NCBI RefSeq assembly: GCF_932526225.1
Contig: NC_064043.1
Location: 3,245,501-3,309,500 of the forward strand
Direction of reading: 5' to 3'
DNA length: 64,000 bases
Origin: Nematostella vectensis
Lineage: Eukaryota > Cnidaria > Anthozoa > Actiniaria > Edwardsiidae
The translations under genes were made by a program, and so were the position numbers. The stretch's first letter is position 1. The number at the start of each line of letters is the position of its first letter. Shown here piece after piece: positions 31,157 to 43,880 of the stretch. Under the pieces are notes generated by a model. The model had not been told where the DNA came from. It was given only the letters and a program-made list of their open reading frames with translations, and searched no databases.

Positions 31157-31860
31157 ATCTCAGGCGGAATAATAATGATTCTCTCTAGCTAGATTGAAAC
31201 CTCACTACAATATTTCTATTTCCATCGTGGCTATAACTGCAATATCTTTAATGCTATCAGCTGTCAGTGTATCAATAAATAATATCTAAGGTTCCAATTA
31301 CATAAGAGGTTGACATGATGGGATACCACCCTGATGACCTGTAGCATGGTGCCCTATAGATGGCCGCCCATCAGACCACGGGGACTAAGATAGTCCCAGT
31401 CTTTTGAATTTCAAACAGAATCGTTATGTGTGTGCATCCACTGAACTATTGATATCTACTACTAAAACTGAGCTAATTTATACTTTAAAATGTTTCTGAT
31501 TTACCCTCCGGCCTTTGAAGAGCCCTCTCAAATCCTTTAAACCGCCCCGAAGTCACTTCGGCTTAATTAACTGATTAATGATTTAACTGGCGCTAAGCGT
31601 TCTACAAACAAACCAAGTCGCTAGCATGCGCGGGTAACTATTCATCCCTGGGAGGGAGGGGGAGGCTATTCATAAGGGGTGTTTTTTTTTAGATTCTGCT
31701 ATCTCTTAGGGTTCAAAATTCCTTCCACCACACCCAATTTGCCATCTCCTAGGGTTAAAATCGATTTTGCCGACGATCACCCACGTCTGTTTTTATCGGA
31801 ATGCCCCCCCCCCCCGGGCTATGCATACGTGAAGAAGCTGCTTTGTCTCCTATTATCTTT
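31157..31860. other. Non-coding stretch
   Basis: No gene. The stretch at about 31740-31815 (cctagggttaaaatcgattttgcc... acgatcac) resembles 54265-54335, so both are probably copies of one dispersed repeat ending in a C run. Confidence 0.4.
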
Positions 31861-31885
31861 GTTCTACAAAGGAGTTCTTTTGTCT

Positions 31886-34333
31886 CTATTCTTCTCGTTC
31901 TTTGTGTCGAGGTGCGGATAATTGTTCATTTGCCCAATCAAATTGCAGCTTGTAAGAGCTGCGTACTGATCCTGAAAGAGTGGACAGCGGCGAGTTTGAT
32001 TGGGAGTGAATCCCTCGATTGAACAGACATAGAGTTGCCGCTTCCTGACGAGCCTTGATACTCTGCCAACCAAGCGTTTGTAGGTGTCGGGTGATGGTCC
32101 CTGGCCCGAATGAATAAAAGTAGCAAGTGACGAAACGTACCGCCCTTCGCTGCACTTTAACTAGCTCGTTTAGTATATTTTGGGTACGGGGGGGCCAAAC
32201 TGCACATGCGTAGTCCATGACCGGGCGGACACCAAGCCAAAGTATGCTGCTTCTTTAGTCTTCACATCGCAGAAGTACAGGTTTCTCCTGAGAAGGCCTA
32301 GGATCTTGTTCGCCCTTTTCGTGACGTCAGCGACGTGCTTGTGCCAGCGGAAGTTGTGTGTTATAGTAACACCTAGGTACTTCACTTCCTTGACCGAGTC
32401 GAGCGCGCTATCCCTTAGATGGTACAAATATGGGATGTAATTGCGCGTATTTGTCGAGATTTGCATGGTTTTGCACTAAGAGGGGGCAAAGTCCATTAGC
32501 CAGGTATCAGCCCAGGATGATAGGCTGTCAATATCGCGCTGCAGCTGATTACAGTCCTCCTGTGACCGCACAGTCCTGTAGCAGATACAATCTTCCGCAA
32601 AAATTCGGACCTCTGAGCCGCTACTCACAACTTCGACGCTATCGTTAATAAATAAATTAAACAATCCGGACGAAGAACGGTGCCTTGAGGGACGCCAGAT
32701 GCCACTTGCGTCCACTTCGACTTTGATCCATTCACTACTACCCGCTGCCTCCGGTGACATAAAAAGGCATCACAATAGCGTAGAACCGCATATGCCATAG
32801 CTGGCGAGCTTGGACTTTAGTCGCTCATGCGGTACCTCGAATGCTTTCTCAAAATCGATTATGAAAGCGTCGGACTGCAATCCAGAATCAATACCCAGTT
32901 ATGAACTATGATTCCTCCTGAACGCGTGCTGGCGGTCTGAAAATATGTTGTGAGATTCAATGTAAGCCATTATGTTAGTACAAATGATTTGCTCCAGGAC
33001 TTTGCACACAATACTAAGTCAATGAGATTGGCCGATAGTTAACTGCAAGGGATCTATCGCCATTTTTGAAGAGCGGGCACACATTAGCGATGCGCCAGTC
33101 CTCGGGCAGGCTCCCGGAGTCAATAGACTTTTGGAAGATGTACGTCAGCATAGGTTTAATAATGGTTGCTACCTCTTTAAGGATTGTAGGGTGCAACCTG
33201 TCGGGGCCGGCTGATTTTGATGTCTTGAGACCTTCTAAGAGTTTTAAGACGCCACCCTGTGTTACACGAATGTCAGTAATTTTCGGGCACCTGCGTTGGA
33301 GATGAGGGATCGAGTTATTGTTCTCAGAGGAGAAGTTAAGGCAGAACTGCTGGTTTAACACTGTCGCCTTCTCTGTATCTAATTCAACGAGGGAGTGGTC
33401 ATGGTTTTAAAGGGATGGCATAGATTGGCCGTCTTTACGCTGTGAGGCGAGGATCTTCCAGAAGGGCTTGGAATTTGATCGGACATCCCCAATGACATCG
33501 GTGATGTAGTTATTGCGCGCCTACCGCAGAGCGGAGCTCAAAAGCCTCCTAACCGAGTTCCATTTTGAGCGCAGTCTTGCACTTCCCGTCTTTTTGAACT
33601 TTGTGTGTAGGCGGTGGTTTTGCCTAATAAGGCGCCGCAGGCTCGGAGTTAGCCATGGTAATTTATCGCGTCCACTAATAAGCTTAGATGGGATGTTAGC
33701 TTCAATGGACCTTTGAAGCGCCCCTTTGAATAGATTCCAGTCCACCTTGATCGGTCTTTCATAAGGGCAAGATGAGAAGCACTTCCTTTCATGCTACTGC
33801 ATATCCGTGCGAATCTAATCGTTATCACCCTTAGAGTAAAGATACACTTTCCTGCGAGGTTTTCTGTTAACTGGAGTAGAACAGTTAAGTGAACAGCCAA
33901 TTGCATCGTGGTCGCTGAACTATGCAGGAGATCTGGGATTTGACACCGGGCCTGGACAGTTAGTTATTAAAAGATCCACGGTTTTATCTTCACGTGTGGG
34001 AAAGGTGATCATTTGTTCCATGTAAAAGTCCCGCATGATCTCAATAAGAGCGAGGCCTTCAGAGGGACAGAGCTCCCACCGTTACAATGAGTGATGGTAA
34101 CCACGGTAACCCTGTCCACATGTCGGAAATTGAAATCACCAACAAATAGATAGCTGGAGGGTTGTCCGGTGGGTGGAGTTTGCAGACGCCGCCAAGCTCA
34201 CGTAAAGCTGATAACTCATCCACTGACAACAAAAATCCTGAACATGCGCACTTCGAAGAGATGGAGAAAGAAGATACAATTTCTTACAATGGCCATTAGT
34301 TTCTTGTATTTCGGACTGATTTTCCGCTTTCAA
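31886..34333 (-). pseudogene. Decayed non-LTR retrotransposon (CR1/L2-like LINE)
   Basis: Fragments of endonuclease-reverse transcriptase in several minus-strand frames. From 5' to 3': a GDFNF endonuclease box near 34125-34150; a linker with RDKLPWLTPSLRRLIRQ near 33640; RT fingers with SAGPDRLHPTILKEV and NYRPISLT (33014-33260); the catalytic box near 32595-32606, which reads FAED rather than FADD; EVKYLGVTI near 32375; and a C-terminal VQRRAVRFV...LGWQSI section (31990-32160). Stops and frameshifts break it in many places. The catalytic Asp-to-Glu change adds to the evidence that it is dead. The clade is only approximate. Confidence 0.85.
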
Positions 34334-34720
34334 AACACAAATAACACGAGGCCGAGATGCACATACCCAGATTTTGGCTTTTTAAGATAATGTTTCCTTG
34401 ATCATCCTTGCGCTATGTATTAGCTCGCTTAGGACGAAAGCTCAAATTTCAATGACACTTTACAAAAAAGCCGCATCAATTTGAAAAAACGTCGCATTTG
34501 ATATTTTGTTTGATATTATATTACTCACTAAGTACTTAGGTGAATTTTCCGTCTTATTTGATGTGAAATGAGCTTATTGGAAACGTCAAGTCATGTGTTT
34601 CCGTCAGGTCTCCACTGACTGATCAGGGGGTCTGTAAAAACTACAAAAGTAGAACAACCGACCGCGCATGCGTATCCGAGCCCAAATACTCTCAGAACTT
34701 TCCGTGTTAATGTCAGTACA
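34334..34720. other. Non-coding stretch
   Basis: A/T-rich DNA between the LINE remnant and the palindrome; nothing recognised. Confidence 0.35.
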
Positions 34721-34861
34721 GACCAGTGGCGCCATAGATGACTTAATGGCCAAGAGAACTCCTCCGCCACCCAGTATCCTGGTGGAAAGAGTTCATTGTC
34801 TAGCACACTGGGTGGCGGAGGAGTTCTCTTGGCCATTAAGTCATCTATGGCGCCACTGGTC
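34721..34861. repeat. Perfect 55-bp inverted repeat with a 31-bp loop
   Basis: Arms 34721-34775 (GACCAGTGGCGCCATAGATG...) and 34807-34861 pair over all 55 positions. The loop segment plus adjoining bases (ggtggaaagagttcattgtctagcac) recurs as a direct repeat at about 34863-34890 with one change. Such a palindrome is either very recent or maintained. Confidence 0.92.
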
Positions 34862-34895
34862 AGGTGGAAAGAGTTTATTGTCTAGCACACTGGGG

Positions 34896-35258
34896 TCGAT
34901 CTTGGTTTCCGGCAGTGCCACAATATCTGTTGCTCGATTTCCAGATAAAAATGAAGCTCAAGTTTTTTTCCCTTTACGCTGTTTATATTTGCGCTCACAA
35001 CTGTAACTGCGTTTGTCTTGTTGGTTTTTGTCTTCCACCCAAGCCGCCGTGTGGCTCTTTATCGGGTTTGGTGTAAGTTCAACATTTGGCTAGAAAAATA
35101 AGTTCCACTTTTTCGAATTTCGTCCCCCCCCCCCCCCCCCCAAGAAAAATCCTGGGTACCGGCCTGTTGACTCCGAAGATGAGATCGCTCCCTATCGGTA
35201 TGCCTGTGGTGGATATAAGGCCTGGATACACGCTTCATGGAAACTGACAACAAACAAA
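34896..35258. other. Upstream region and promoter of DNAAF6
   Basis: Contains a C run at 35125-35141 and an out-of-frame ATG at 35237 (context TTCATGG) 22 bp before the coding ATG. It has no coding content of its own. Confidence 0.4.
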
Positions 35259-38200
35259 ATGGAGGGCATTGCAACCCAACTAACAGCATTATCCGACCTG
35301 CTAAAACCGCCCGAAGATGGAGACTCAAGCGATGATGTAAGTATGAAACTAAGGGACTAGAACCTAGTTCTTTTTGTGTGTAATGAGTTTTTTATTGCAG
35401 GAACTGGAGAAACCAAACCGACCCAAGTTTACTCCCGGCAACATCGGACCAGTGAAGAAGACGTCAAGGGCAGGTTTGTTGGAGGCCTTGTTATTGTGTT
35501 TCGATGCTGTTTATCGATGTGATTTGAGCGTAGATATTATTAACCAGACGACTACATATCCTGATGTCTCAAGTTCTTATTGAAAGAAATATTTGTGTTA
35601 CATCTTTTATGGAGTTGAATGTGTCAATATTGGTCTTGTATTATCAATATCATGGGGGCTCAATATTGGGTGTGGAGCACTGACTTTGAGCGATATTGAG
35701 TTGAAATGGCTTGATTACGACTGCGATCTTTCGAATACAATTAAGGAAATGTCTGATAAGTTAACGATACCGTAGACCCAAATGGCTTCATTTCGGGTGA
35801 AATTTTTTTGTTATGCCATTCGATGACAATAGGCACACTCTAGATGTTAGCAAAAAAATACCACCAAAATCTTAAATACTCCGCCAGATATTCAAGAAAA
35901 ACCGAATTCGAACGAGTGTAGCGTTATTCTCAAAGGCGTCAATAATCCCATAATCCTTTTTACTTAGCTCAAAGTCCTGTGATCAACATCCGGGGAACTT
36001 AGTTTTACGGCTTTTCCCTCTAATTAGCATACAAGCATGTCAGTATCATTATCGACGAATTATCCGAGATTCATCCGTATTTATATCAACTTTATAAGCG
36101 TATACTCTAAATTTTGCATAGTTGTAAACTACGCCAAGATTAAGTAAGAATCCTTGGCTTCCTTCGAAGAAGGCTAAGTGAGGAAGAAAGCCCAAAACAT
36201 AGAGTTGTCTCCGTTTGTGGTCTTTTTAAGTTTTCCGCGCTCTTCTTTTCTTTGGTGCAAGCTCGCTTCGGTCTAGGCATCTTCCTTCACATGCACGACT
36301 AGCGCTATTACATTTGAGCGCCTAAGAGTTTTCCTGCTGCGTGTAGAGCGTGCAATGTGATTGGTTGCCATACGCGGCTCTATTTGCTCTTCGTCTGTCA
36401 GTACTGTCACGCTGCCTCTAATGTTAACACAAATTCCATCCCCGATATCTTGCAATCAAATTTCACCCCATCTTACTCTAAATATCTGAATTAAAGATAC
36501 ACTTCCAACCGCCCGATTCCAGCGCAACTTGGCAAGCATCTTGTATAGATATTGTTCTGTCACACCGTGCCGCGGATAATCAATAGCTTTTTTTGCTACG
36601 GACTTAAATAGCGCGTTGTAGCCAAAGAAGCAAAATTATTCCACGTCTAACTTTGATCCTTGATTATTAATCAACGAGGCTGTGTGACGTAAAATGTAGA
36701 CACGGTTTGTCAGTTTAGTATATGACGAAAGATATAAAGCAGATCCAGGGAGGTTACATGTTTTTGGTGTGTATAAATAATTCGCATAAGTGATCGATTT
36801 CGCACTTCGGACCAGGCAAAAGCACTCAAAATAAAGTGCGTATAAAAAATGAGCTTTAAATTGATGTATAGTTTGCTGGCATTTGCTTTAATCTGGCGCG
36901 AGCGCGAGCGATTTTGCCGGGACGATTGGGGTAATTACCGCTTGGGTCTACTGTATCCTTAAGAGGAAATGGGGAGGGTGGCCAGAAACATTGTAGTGGG
37001 GCTCCGCTAAATGGTGGAGCACAAGTTTGCCACTTAAAAAAATACATGATTTCTTAGTGCAATTTCAACACGAAATCTTTGAACTCATTAGATCCAAAAG
37101 AAAACAAAGTAACCACTAAAGACATCTGGGAGCCTGAGGAAATTCCAGACAGCGCTCACGCAGAAGATGAATTTGATCCAAGGCCCTCCCCAGAGTAAGA
37201 CATTTATAACTGTTTGATCTTCACAACTCATTTGATTTCTGAAAGGAGTCAGGGGACCTTGAAGTACTTTTATAACAAAGACAGTATTCCTTTTTTTGAT
37301 AGCACAGAATAGAGGTATGGACAATTTAAAAAAAGAGTTTTTTTTACATTTTTACCAAATTTAGCCCTTAAATTGCTAAGTTATACTCTCTTGAAATACT
37401 CAACTTTTTTTTGTAAATTGGGTGCCCACAAAATATAGTACCAATAGGATAGTTTTCATTATTGTTTAGTTCATCTCATGAACTTGATTACGTCCATAAG
37501 AACTGAGATTTCACCTGGCTTTAGGTATGATATGGTTTTCAAGCAAGCTATATCACCAGAAGAGATGTTCCTGCAAATGGGGAATAGAAACCCATCTAGT
37601 GCATCTTGCGAGGAGATTGTGGTGAGAATAAGGAATTGGATTATTTTCTTATGCACTGATAGAGAATAAAATGATATATATATATATAGCACGTTTTATA
37701 ATTTTCCAAAGATGGGTCAAGGATTTGTTGAAGGGTGGGGGCAGTATAGGTAATCAATATACATAAAACATGACTGGGGGTAAATTTGTGGGATTTACAT
37801 TTCATCAATAATTTCTGTCCAAAGACATTGCTACAAAGTATGATGATAAAGAATATTTTGTAAATAGGAATATGAATTGAAAACCAATTGCTATTTTTCA
37901 TTATGAATGTATTTGGAGCCATGCCCATGAGTCAGAAATGAAAAGGTGCCAAATAAAATAATTGAATTGAATATATAAAACATGACAGCAAATGTGTGGA
38001 ATGTACATTTCACATTTCTACCCAAATGAGTAGGAAGGCTGCAGCTCTGGCTAATAGTGTATCCTTTGATTAAAATGAGCTGTCAAACCATTGACACACT
38101 GAGAGCTATTTTTATTCCTTGAAGTCCTCTTAGCCCATTCCCTGTTGGTCTAAAAAGGGGTCAACCTCTATGATGGGAACATCTTTCGACCTCTGGTTCC

Positions 38201-39009
38201 CAGGATTCTTTAATATACTTACCGAGAAAAGCTAGTAAATTTTCTTATAACTGTTTTTGCCCAGGTAAAGATCAAACTTCCAGACACAGAGTACAAGGAT
38301 GTTGATCTTGATGTCACTGATACGTTCCTGGACTGTAGAACACCCAAATAGTAAGTCTTCCTCTTCTTGATACAGTTAATGTTAATAATAATAAGGTGGT
38401 TAATGTGGTGCTGAAAAGCCTGTGCTAGTGGGTTCTGGTTCAGATTTTTTATGCTGAAGAAAGTTTAAAATTGATATGGTTTTTGTTTGAAGTCAAAACT
38501 GAATTGGTAGCAACATGCTCTAGAATGCAAACGATGATGACAATCATCAATGGGCCTATTAAAAAGTCGAAATTCACAGCTTCAAATCTAGAGGGCCTTT
38601 TGATTTGGGCAACTTATAAGTGTCTGACTTGGTCTCAGCTAGATTTCAATTAGTGCCCTTTCTGCTAATGTTTTTCACCCATGGCACTGTTGTTTCCCCT
38701 CTTCCACAAAGACACGGCAGAATATGAGTTAAATGATGGCTGCTTTAGTCTCTTTTTATTGCTTTGACTCACCAACCACGGTATTTGGTATAGCTTCAAA
38801 ACTTATTTATCCCTGTGTAAATAAGTTATTTATTACTCCATATATCTCATTTGGGAAGCTACTACTTTCTTTTTTTTTTCAGCAAACTTGGCATCCATCT
38901 TCCTAATCCTGTCGATAGTAAAAATGGAAAGGCAAAGTGGGACAAAAGAACAGAATTACTGACAGTCACTCTAAGACTTGTGAGAGAATATGACTTTTTG
39001 AACTTTTGA
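35259..39009 (+). CDS. DNAAF6: Dynein axonemal assembly factor 6 (PIH1D3-like)
   Basis: Six exons: 35259-35336, 35401-35473, 37092-37194, 37525-37621, 38265-38350 and 38883-39009. The phases (0, 1, 2, 0, 2) agree at every junction and every intron is GT...AG, giving 187 residues against about 214 in human. The acidic N-terminus (MEGIATQLTALSDLLKPPED) and the GNIGP motif lead to DIWEPEEIP, then DMVFKQAISPEEMFL, then a CS-like beta domain (IVVKIKLPDTEYKDVDLDV, FLDCRTPKYKLGIHLP, ending REYDFLNF). This is the order in PIH1D3/DNAAF6. The human protein helps HSP90/HSP70 preassemble outer and inner dynein arms in the cytoplasm of ciliated cells. The short PIH region without the full PIH1 domain is normal for this family. 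Intron 2 is the longest (1618 bp). Confidence 0.9.
35474..37091. other. DNAAF6 intron 2
   Basis: 1618 bp between exons 2 and 3. It has no recognisable element or gene; only ordinary A/T-rich sequence and a short tccaggg/ggcgcgagcg patch near 36895. Confidence 0.5.
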
Positions 39010-40699
39010 TGTGCTATACTCTGACATAGAGAGTGGGTCATCGGTGAATACTAGGCTGTCGATATGTACATTTGTAAATTTTCTAGCAATCTTATGACAA
39101 CAAGTAAAGAAGTTTGTAATTTTCTTTAGTTTCTCTGTTATTATCTTTAAGGGTTCTTATGTTGAGCTGTACACCCTCCTTTACAGTGCTATAGGTGACG
39201 CTTTTTTCCATTTTTTCGATGTGGAGAAGAGCGAAACGGAAATCTCCATTGTGGAGGGAAGGGATTGTAAAGCTATGATGTCCATTTTTAATTCACGAAA
39301 AAGGTTAAGAAACTAAACGAAATCTGATTTCGAAAATGCTTCGTACTTACCATGTTTCCTCGAATGATGATATCCCGTAATAAAAACAAAACAAAATCAT
39401 TTTTATCAACACTCCCTCCCCCGTGCTGCGGTTTGAGGCGAAAAAGAACAACTCGGATATCGCCATTTATTCAAGAGCCACAGTAGGCCTCGAAAGATTG
39501 GGGGGGAGGGGGGCACAATACAGAAACATTAAGAAAATATTGGGGGGGCACAGCCACGCCCCTACTGGTCATTTCCTTATATTTTTGTGAACATATTGGG
39601 GAGGGGGGGGGGGCACGTGCCCCCAGTGCCCCACCCCTGCTTCGGCCCTCAACAACAAGTAATTGCTTTTGCTAAGCGACTGGAAACTCGACAGGAAACA
39701 GTGTTTTTGGACATGTTTATTAATCAAAAGGTATTATCCATAAGGAATTCGATAGACGGGAATGCATGGTTCTCTGGTCGTGCATGTTTTTTATGCATTT
39801 TGTTGCAGATTTATTGATTGCATTTTGTTACAGATTTTGGTTCTTTATTGGTGTGTCATGCGCTTATTGGTTCGATAGTCGCACGACTAAAGTTTTATAT
39901 TAAAGTGTAGTTTAATTGAATCCAATCTATCAATGCAATATAATACCTTTTATTTATGCATTTCTCCCATTTAAATCTTCAAAAGAATTGCCATAGTATA
40001 ATTTTCACAGTTTATAGATATTTTTGTTTTTAAGGAAAGATATGGTACCTGTAGCCTATATTAACCGTAGGGTTTTCTTATTAGGCGCCAGGGTAAGAAT
40101 GAAGATTTGTTTATTTTTTCAAGAAAAAGTAATCATTTCTATAATTAAGGAAACTACTACAAAAAATTTTCTTTTACTAAACAGAATAGCAGTGAACAGC
40201 GTAGCTGGGCCCATATGTTCTGGCGCTTTCCTTTTTACACCATGTGGGATCTGGTGCGAAGTAAATCTCCAACTTTTCATTTGCCTTGTGGTCAACCAGC
40301 TCTGCCACAATGCTCGGTAATTTTCGCGCTGTTTGCGGATCTTAAGGCAAACACCAAACCTATTTCGGAAATGCACTATGGCGAAGACCAAACGTTCATT
40401 TCACTGTCAAAACGTCGGTGTCTTAATTTTGCTGTATCGGAACAAAATGAAACCTGCAGGCTCAATCTTTGTGTCGACATTTCATTTTCCGACACTAGCA
40501 ATGTCATTTATATTTCTTGCATAAATGCCAGAAAGCGCACCGCTTGCGCGGCACGGAAAGTGATCTGCACTCTATCCTTTGTGCCTTCGGCAATCTACAG
40601 CTAGCGAGGGTATCTTTTTTCAAAAAACACCGAACGGTCACAGCGTTTTCAAAAACATAGACCCAAAAGGGAAGAATTCGTAAATCGGCAAATACGCAA
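39010..40699. other. Intergenic region downstream of DNAAF6
   Basis: A possible polyadenylation signal (AATAAA) lies near 39379. Around 39480-39640 G/C-rich sequences (gggggggcacagccacgccc and similar) look like remnants of a MITE with G-rich ends. The rest up to the PAN/fibrinogen gene is not recognised. Confidence 0.4.
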
Positions 40700-43600
40700 A
40701 TGTGTTTTTTCGTACAAGATTCTCCTTTACTGGTTGCTGTGATGTTTTTGTTAACCTTTCCATGTTATATTTTTATGATTTGTGCACTGGTGAATCAGCC
40801 ATTTATCGCCCGCTCTGACGGGAGTACAAGATCAGTTTATAATCAAATAGTGCCAGACTTAGGCGGAAACTTAATCGAGAAAACGTCTACCGAAGACGAG
40901 TTTTCGTGTGCAAAGCTGTGCACAGAGTACCTGAAGTGCGGCGATGCGGGCTTCCAGCCTCGATCTGGTGTGTGTGTCCTGAGAGACGCGGCGCGTATCC
41001 CAAGAGGGGGTGGTACTGGTATATCCTTGGGCACGGTTACTCGCATGATAAAGGTTAGTGTTTGAAAAACGTGTCTCAGGAAATGCTTGTACTCATACTA
41101 TAACAACACAAGCAGAGCTTCTAATGTCCGAAAAGAGTATAGAATATATGATACGAGGAAAGTTTAAACGGTACTTCCCTTTACTACAATCTCCCCTTTA
41201 AGTAGTTTTAAACATAAGCATGAATAAATTGTTTAAGCATGAATAAATTGCGTATTGACAAGTCTAGAGTAAGAACCGAGGCTAATGGCTGTCTAGCTGT
41301 CTAGCTCCGAAAATTAAGTTTACTAATGGATTTCTGGGTATTCCTTGGTGTTACGGGAGCTTTGTTTTTGGTGCCCACGGCCTTTGTACTCTATTTCATT
41401 GTCTCGTTCTAAGGTCTTTGTTTTTGGCTTTTGTTCCATTGTGTTTTTGGTGCTGGTGCTCCGTAACGCCAATAAACTACCGGATTTCTCCACTAATCCG
41501 ACAGAAGTCTCACTCGTTACTATAATATATTTTTGGTATTAGCTAGAGAAAAAAATGTATGCAAACAATTCATGGCAGTTGGTGGGATGTAATCCGGTGG
41601 CTATTTTTCTTTGTCAGGTGCGGACTCTGGATGACTTGGCATTCGGTGAGTTGAACCATGCGAATGAATAGGCTACCTGACAGATCCAAGGGGAGGAGGG
41701 ATGAGAGATAGGTGATGTAGGTGTGCAAACAATAGTAGTTGGTTGGTAGCGCTTGGTGTGTAGTAGTGTAATAGACGAAGTAGTATGTAAATATATTTTT
41801 GAAATAGCGCTCTTTACAAATATATAATCATACTACCCTTCGATTCACGCATAGTATTTCATTAACTCCTTAGAGACTCGATTACAGCAAACTTTTTCTG
41901 TTGCTAGGGAAACGAAGTGACACTGCTGTGAAAACATGTAAAGATCTCAAGTACAAGTCCCTTATGCAACATCCGGGATCTATTGGATTCAGCCCGATCC
42001 CCATGGCAAACCCGTTCCAGGCCTACTGCGACCAGGTCACGGACGGAGGGGGCTGGACACTAGTCTGGACCTATACCTTCACAAACTACACAAACTTCAA
42101 CAGCGGCACAAACGCGGTCACCCCTATACCGGATGGCTGGCTAAAGAATTTCCATACGTTCAGGGCGCATGCTCCAGTATCTACCGCTGTGCCAATATCA
42201 CAGACACAGCTTGGCGCAATGGAGTTTGATCTGTGGAAAGCGATCTAATATAAACACGGGGTTTTCATGCAAACCTGAAAACCCCCATACAGGGCTATCA
42301 TACATGGTGAACGGGCCTATAAACTGTACGAAAATAAGTCCGGTACCGGGAAATTGTAGCAGCCTCGATACCGTACCTACCGGATTTACGGTCTACAATC
42401 CATACGGACCTCCACTGCATAATACAACGGCGATATCTACAGGTTTGACGGTGACATCGGGGATATCTACAGGTTTGACGGTGACATCGGGGATATCTAC
42501 AGGTTTGACGGTGACATCGGGGATATCTGCAGGTTTGACGGTGACATCGGGGATATCTACAGGTTTGACGGTGACATCGGGGATATCTACAGGTTTGGCG
42601 GTGACATCGGGGATATCTACAGGTTTGACGGTGACATCGGGGATATCTACAGGTTCGACGGTGACATCGGGGATATCTACAGGTTCGACGGTGACATCGG
42701 GGATATCTACAGGTTTGACGGTGACAACGGCGTTATCTACAGGTTTGACGGTGACATCGGGGATATCTACAGGTTTGACGGTGACAACGGCGTTATCTAC
42801 AGGTTTGACGGTGACATCGGGGATATCTACAGGTTTGACGGTGACATCGGGGATATCTACAGGTTTGACGGTGACATCGGGGATATCTACAGGTTTGGCG
42901 GTGACATCGGGGATATTACAGGTTTGACGGTGACATCGGGGATATCTACAGGTTTGACGGTGACATCGGGGATATCTACAGGTTTGACGGTGACATCGGG
43001 GATATCTACAGGTTTGACGGTGACATCGGGGATATCTACAGGTTTGACGGTGACATCGGCGTTATCTACAGGTTTGACGGTGACATCGGGAATATCTACA
43101 GGTTTGACGGTGACATCGGGGATATCTACAGGTTTGACGGTGACATCGGGGATATCTACAGGTTTGACGGTGACATCGGGGATATCTACAGGTTTGACGG
43201 TGACACCGGGGATATCTACAGGTTTGACAGTGACATCGGGGATATCTAGGTTTGACGGTGACATCGGGGATATCTACAGGTTTGGCGGTGACATCGGGGA
43301 TATCTACAGGTTTGACGGTGACATCGGGGATATCTACAGGTTTGACGGTGACATCGGGGATATCTACAGGTTTGACGGTGACATCGGGGATATCTACAGG
43401 TTTGGCGGTGACATCGGGGATATCTACAGGTTTGACGGTGACATCGGGGATATCTACAGGTTTGACGGTGACATCGGGGATATCTACAGGTTTGACGGTG
43501 ACATCGGGGATATCTACAGGTTTGACGGTGACATCGGGGATATCTACAGGTTTGACGGGGACACCGGGGATATCTACAGGTTTGACGGTGACATCGGGGA

Positions 43601-43880
43601 TATCTACAGGTTTGACGGTGACATCGGGGATATCTACAGGTTTGACGGTGACATCGGGGATATCTACAGGTTTGACGGTGACATCGGGGATATCTACAGG
43701 TTTGACGGTGACATCGGGGATATCTACAGGTTTGACGGTGACATCGGGGATATCTACAGGTTTGACGGTGACATCGGGGATACCGCTGTAGTGCCGGTAC
43801 ACGACCCTTGCGCCCGGGGTTTAAAATATCCGGGAATCGCTAACGCCACCTCACCTCGTGGAAACGTATTTTTCCGATGA
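40700..43880 (+). CDS. PAN/apple plus fibrinogen-like secreted protein, last exon expanded and frameshifted
   Basis: Exons 40700-41053, 41618-41645 and 41908 onward join in phase (0, 1). Exon 1 encodes a hydrophobic leader (LLVAVMFLLTFPCYIFMICAL) and a PAN-type domain with paired cysteines (FSCAKLCTEYLKCG). Exon 2 encodes ten residues. Exon 3 encodes a fibrinogen-like region (YCDQVTDGGGWTLVWTYTF, GAMEFDLWKAI). Just after LWKAI, at about 42245, the frame breaks and continues one base on (NTGFSCKPEN...). A 30-bp minisatellite then replaces the stretch before the conserved end VPVHDPCARG...GNVFFR. The product would be extracellular, perhaps a lectin-like or adhesive protein (inference). The frameshift may be a sequencing error, an allele or a true lesion. 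Confidence 0.7.
42434..43783. repeat. 30-bp minisatellite, about 45 copies, in the coding exon
   Basis: Unit GATATCTACAGGTTTGACGG + tgacatcggg. Read in the frame of the gene's 3' end, it encodes DIYRFDGDIG repeats. Most copies are identical; a unit near 42914 lacks one base and one near 43246 lacks two, so a frame entering the array is restored after both. Length, purity and period suggest recent, unstable expansion. Confidence 0.95.

Noticed and set aside
40119-40604. Overlapping open frames of 90-130 codons upstream of the PAN/fibrinogen gene
   Set aside because: No domain, no splice-site support and unlikely composition; treated as chance.
43062-43802. Minus-strand frame of IPDVTVKPVD repeats
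   Set aside because: Shadow of the 30-bp minisatellite belonging to the plus-strand fibrinogen-like gene.
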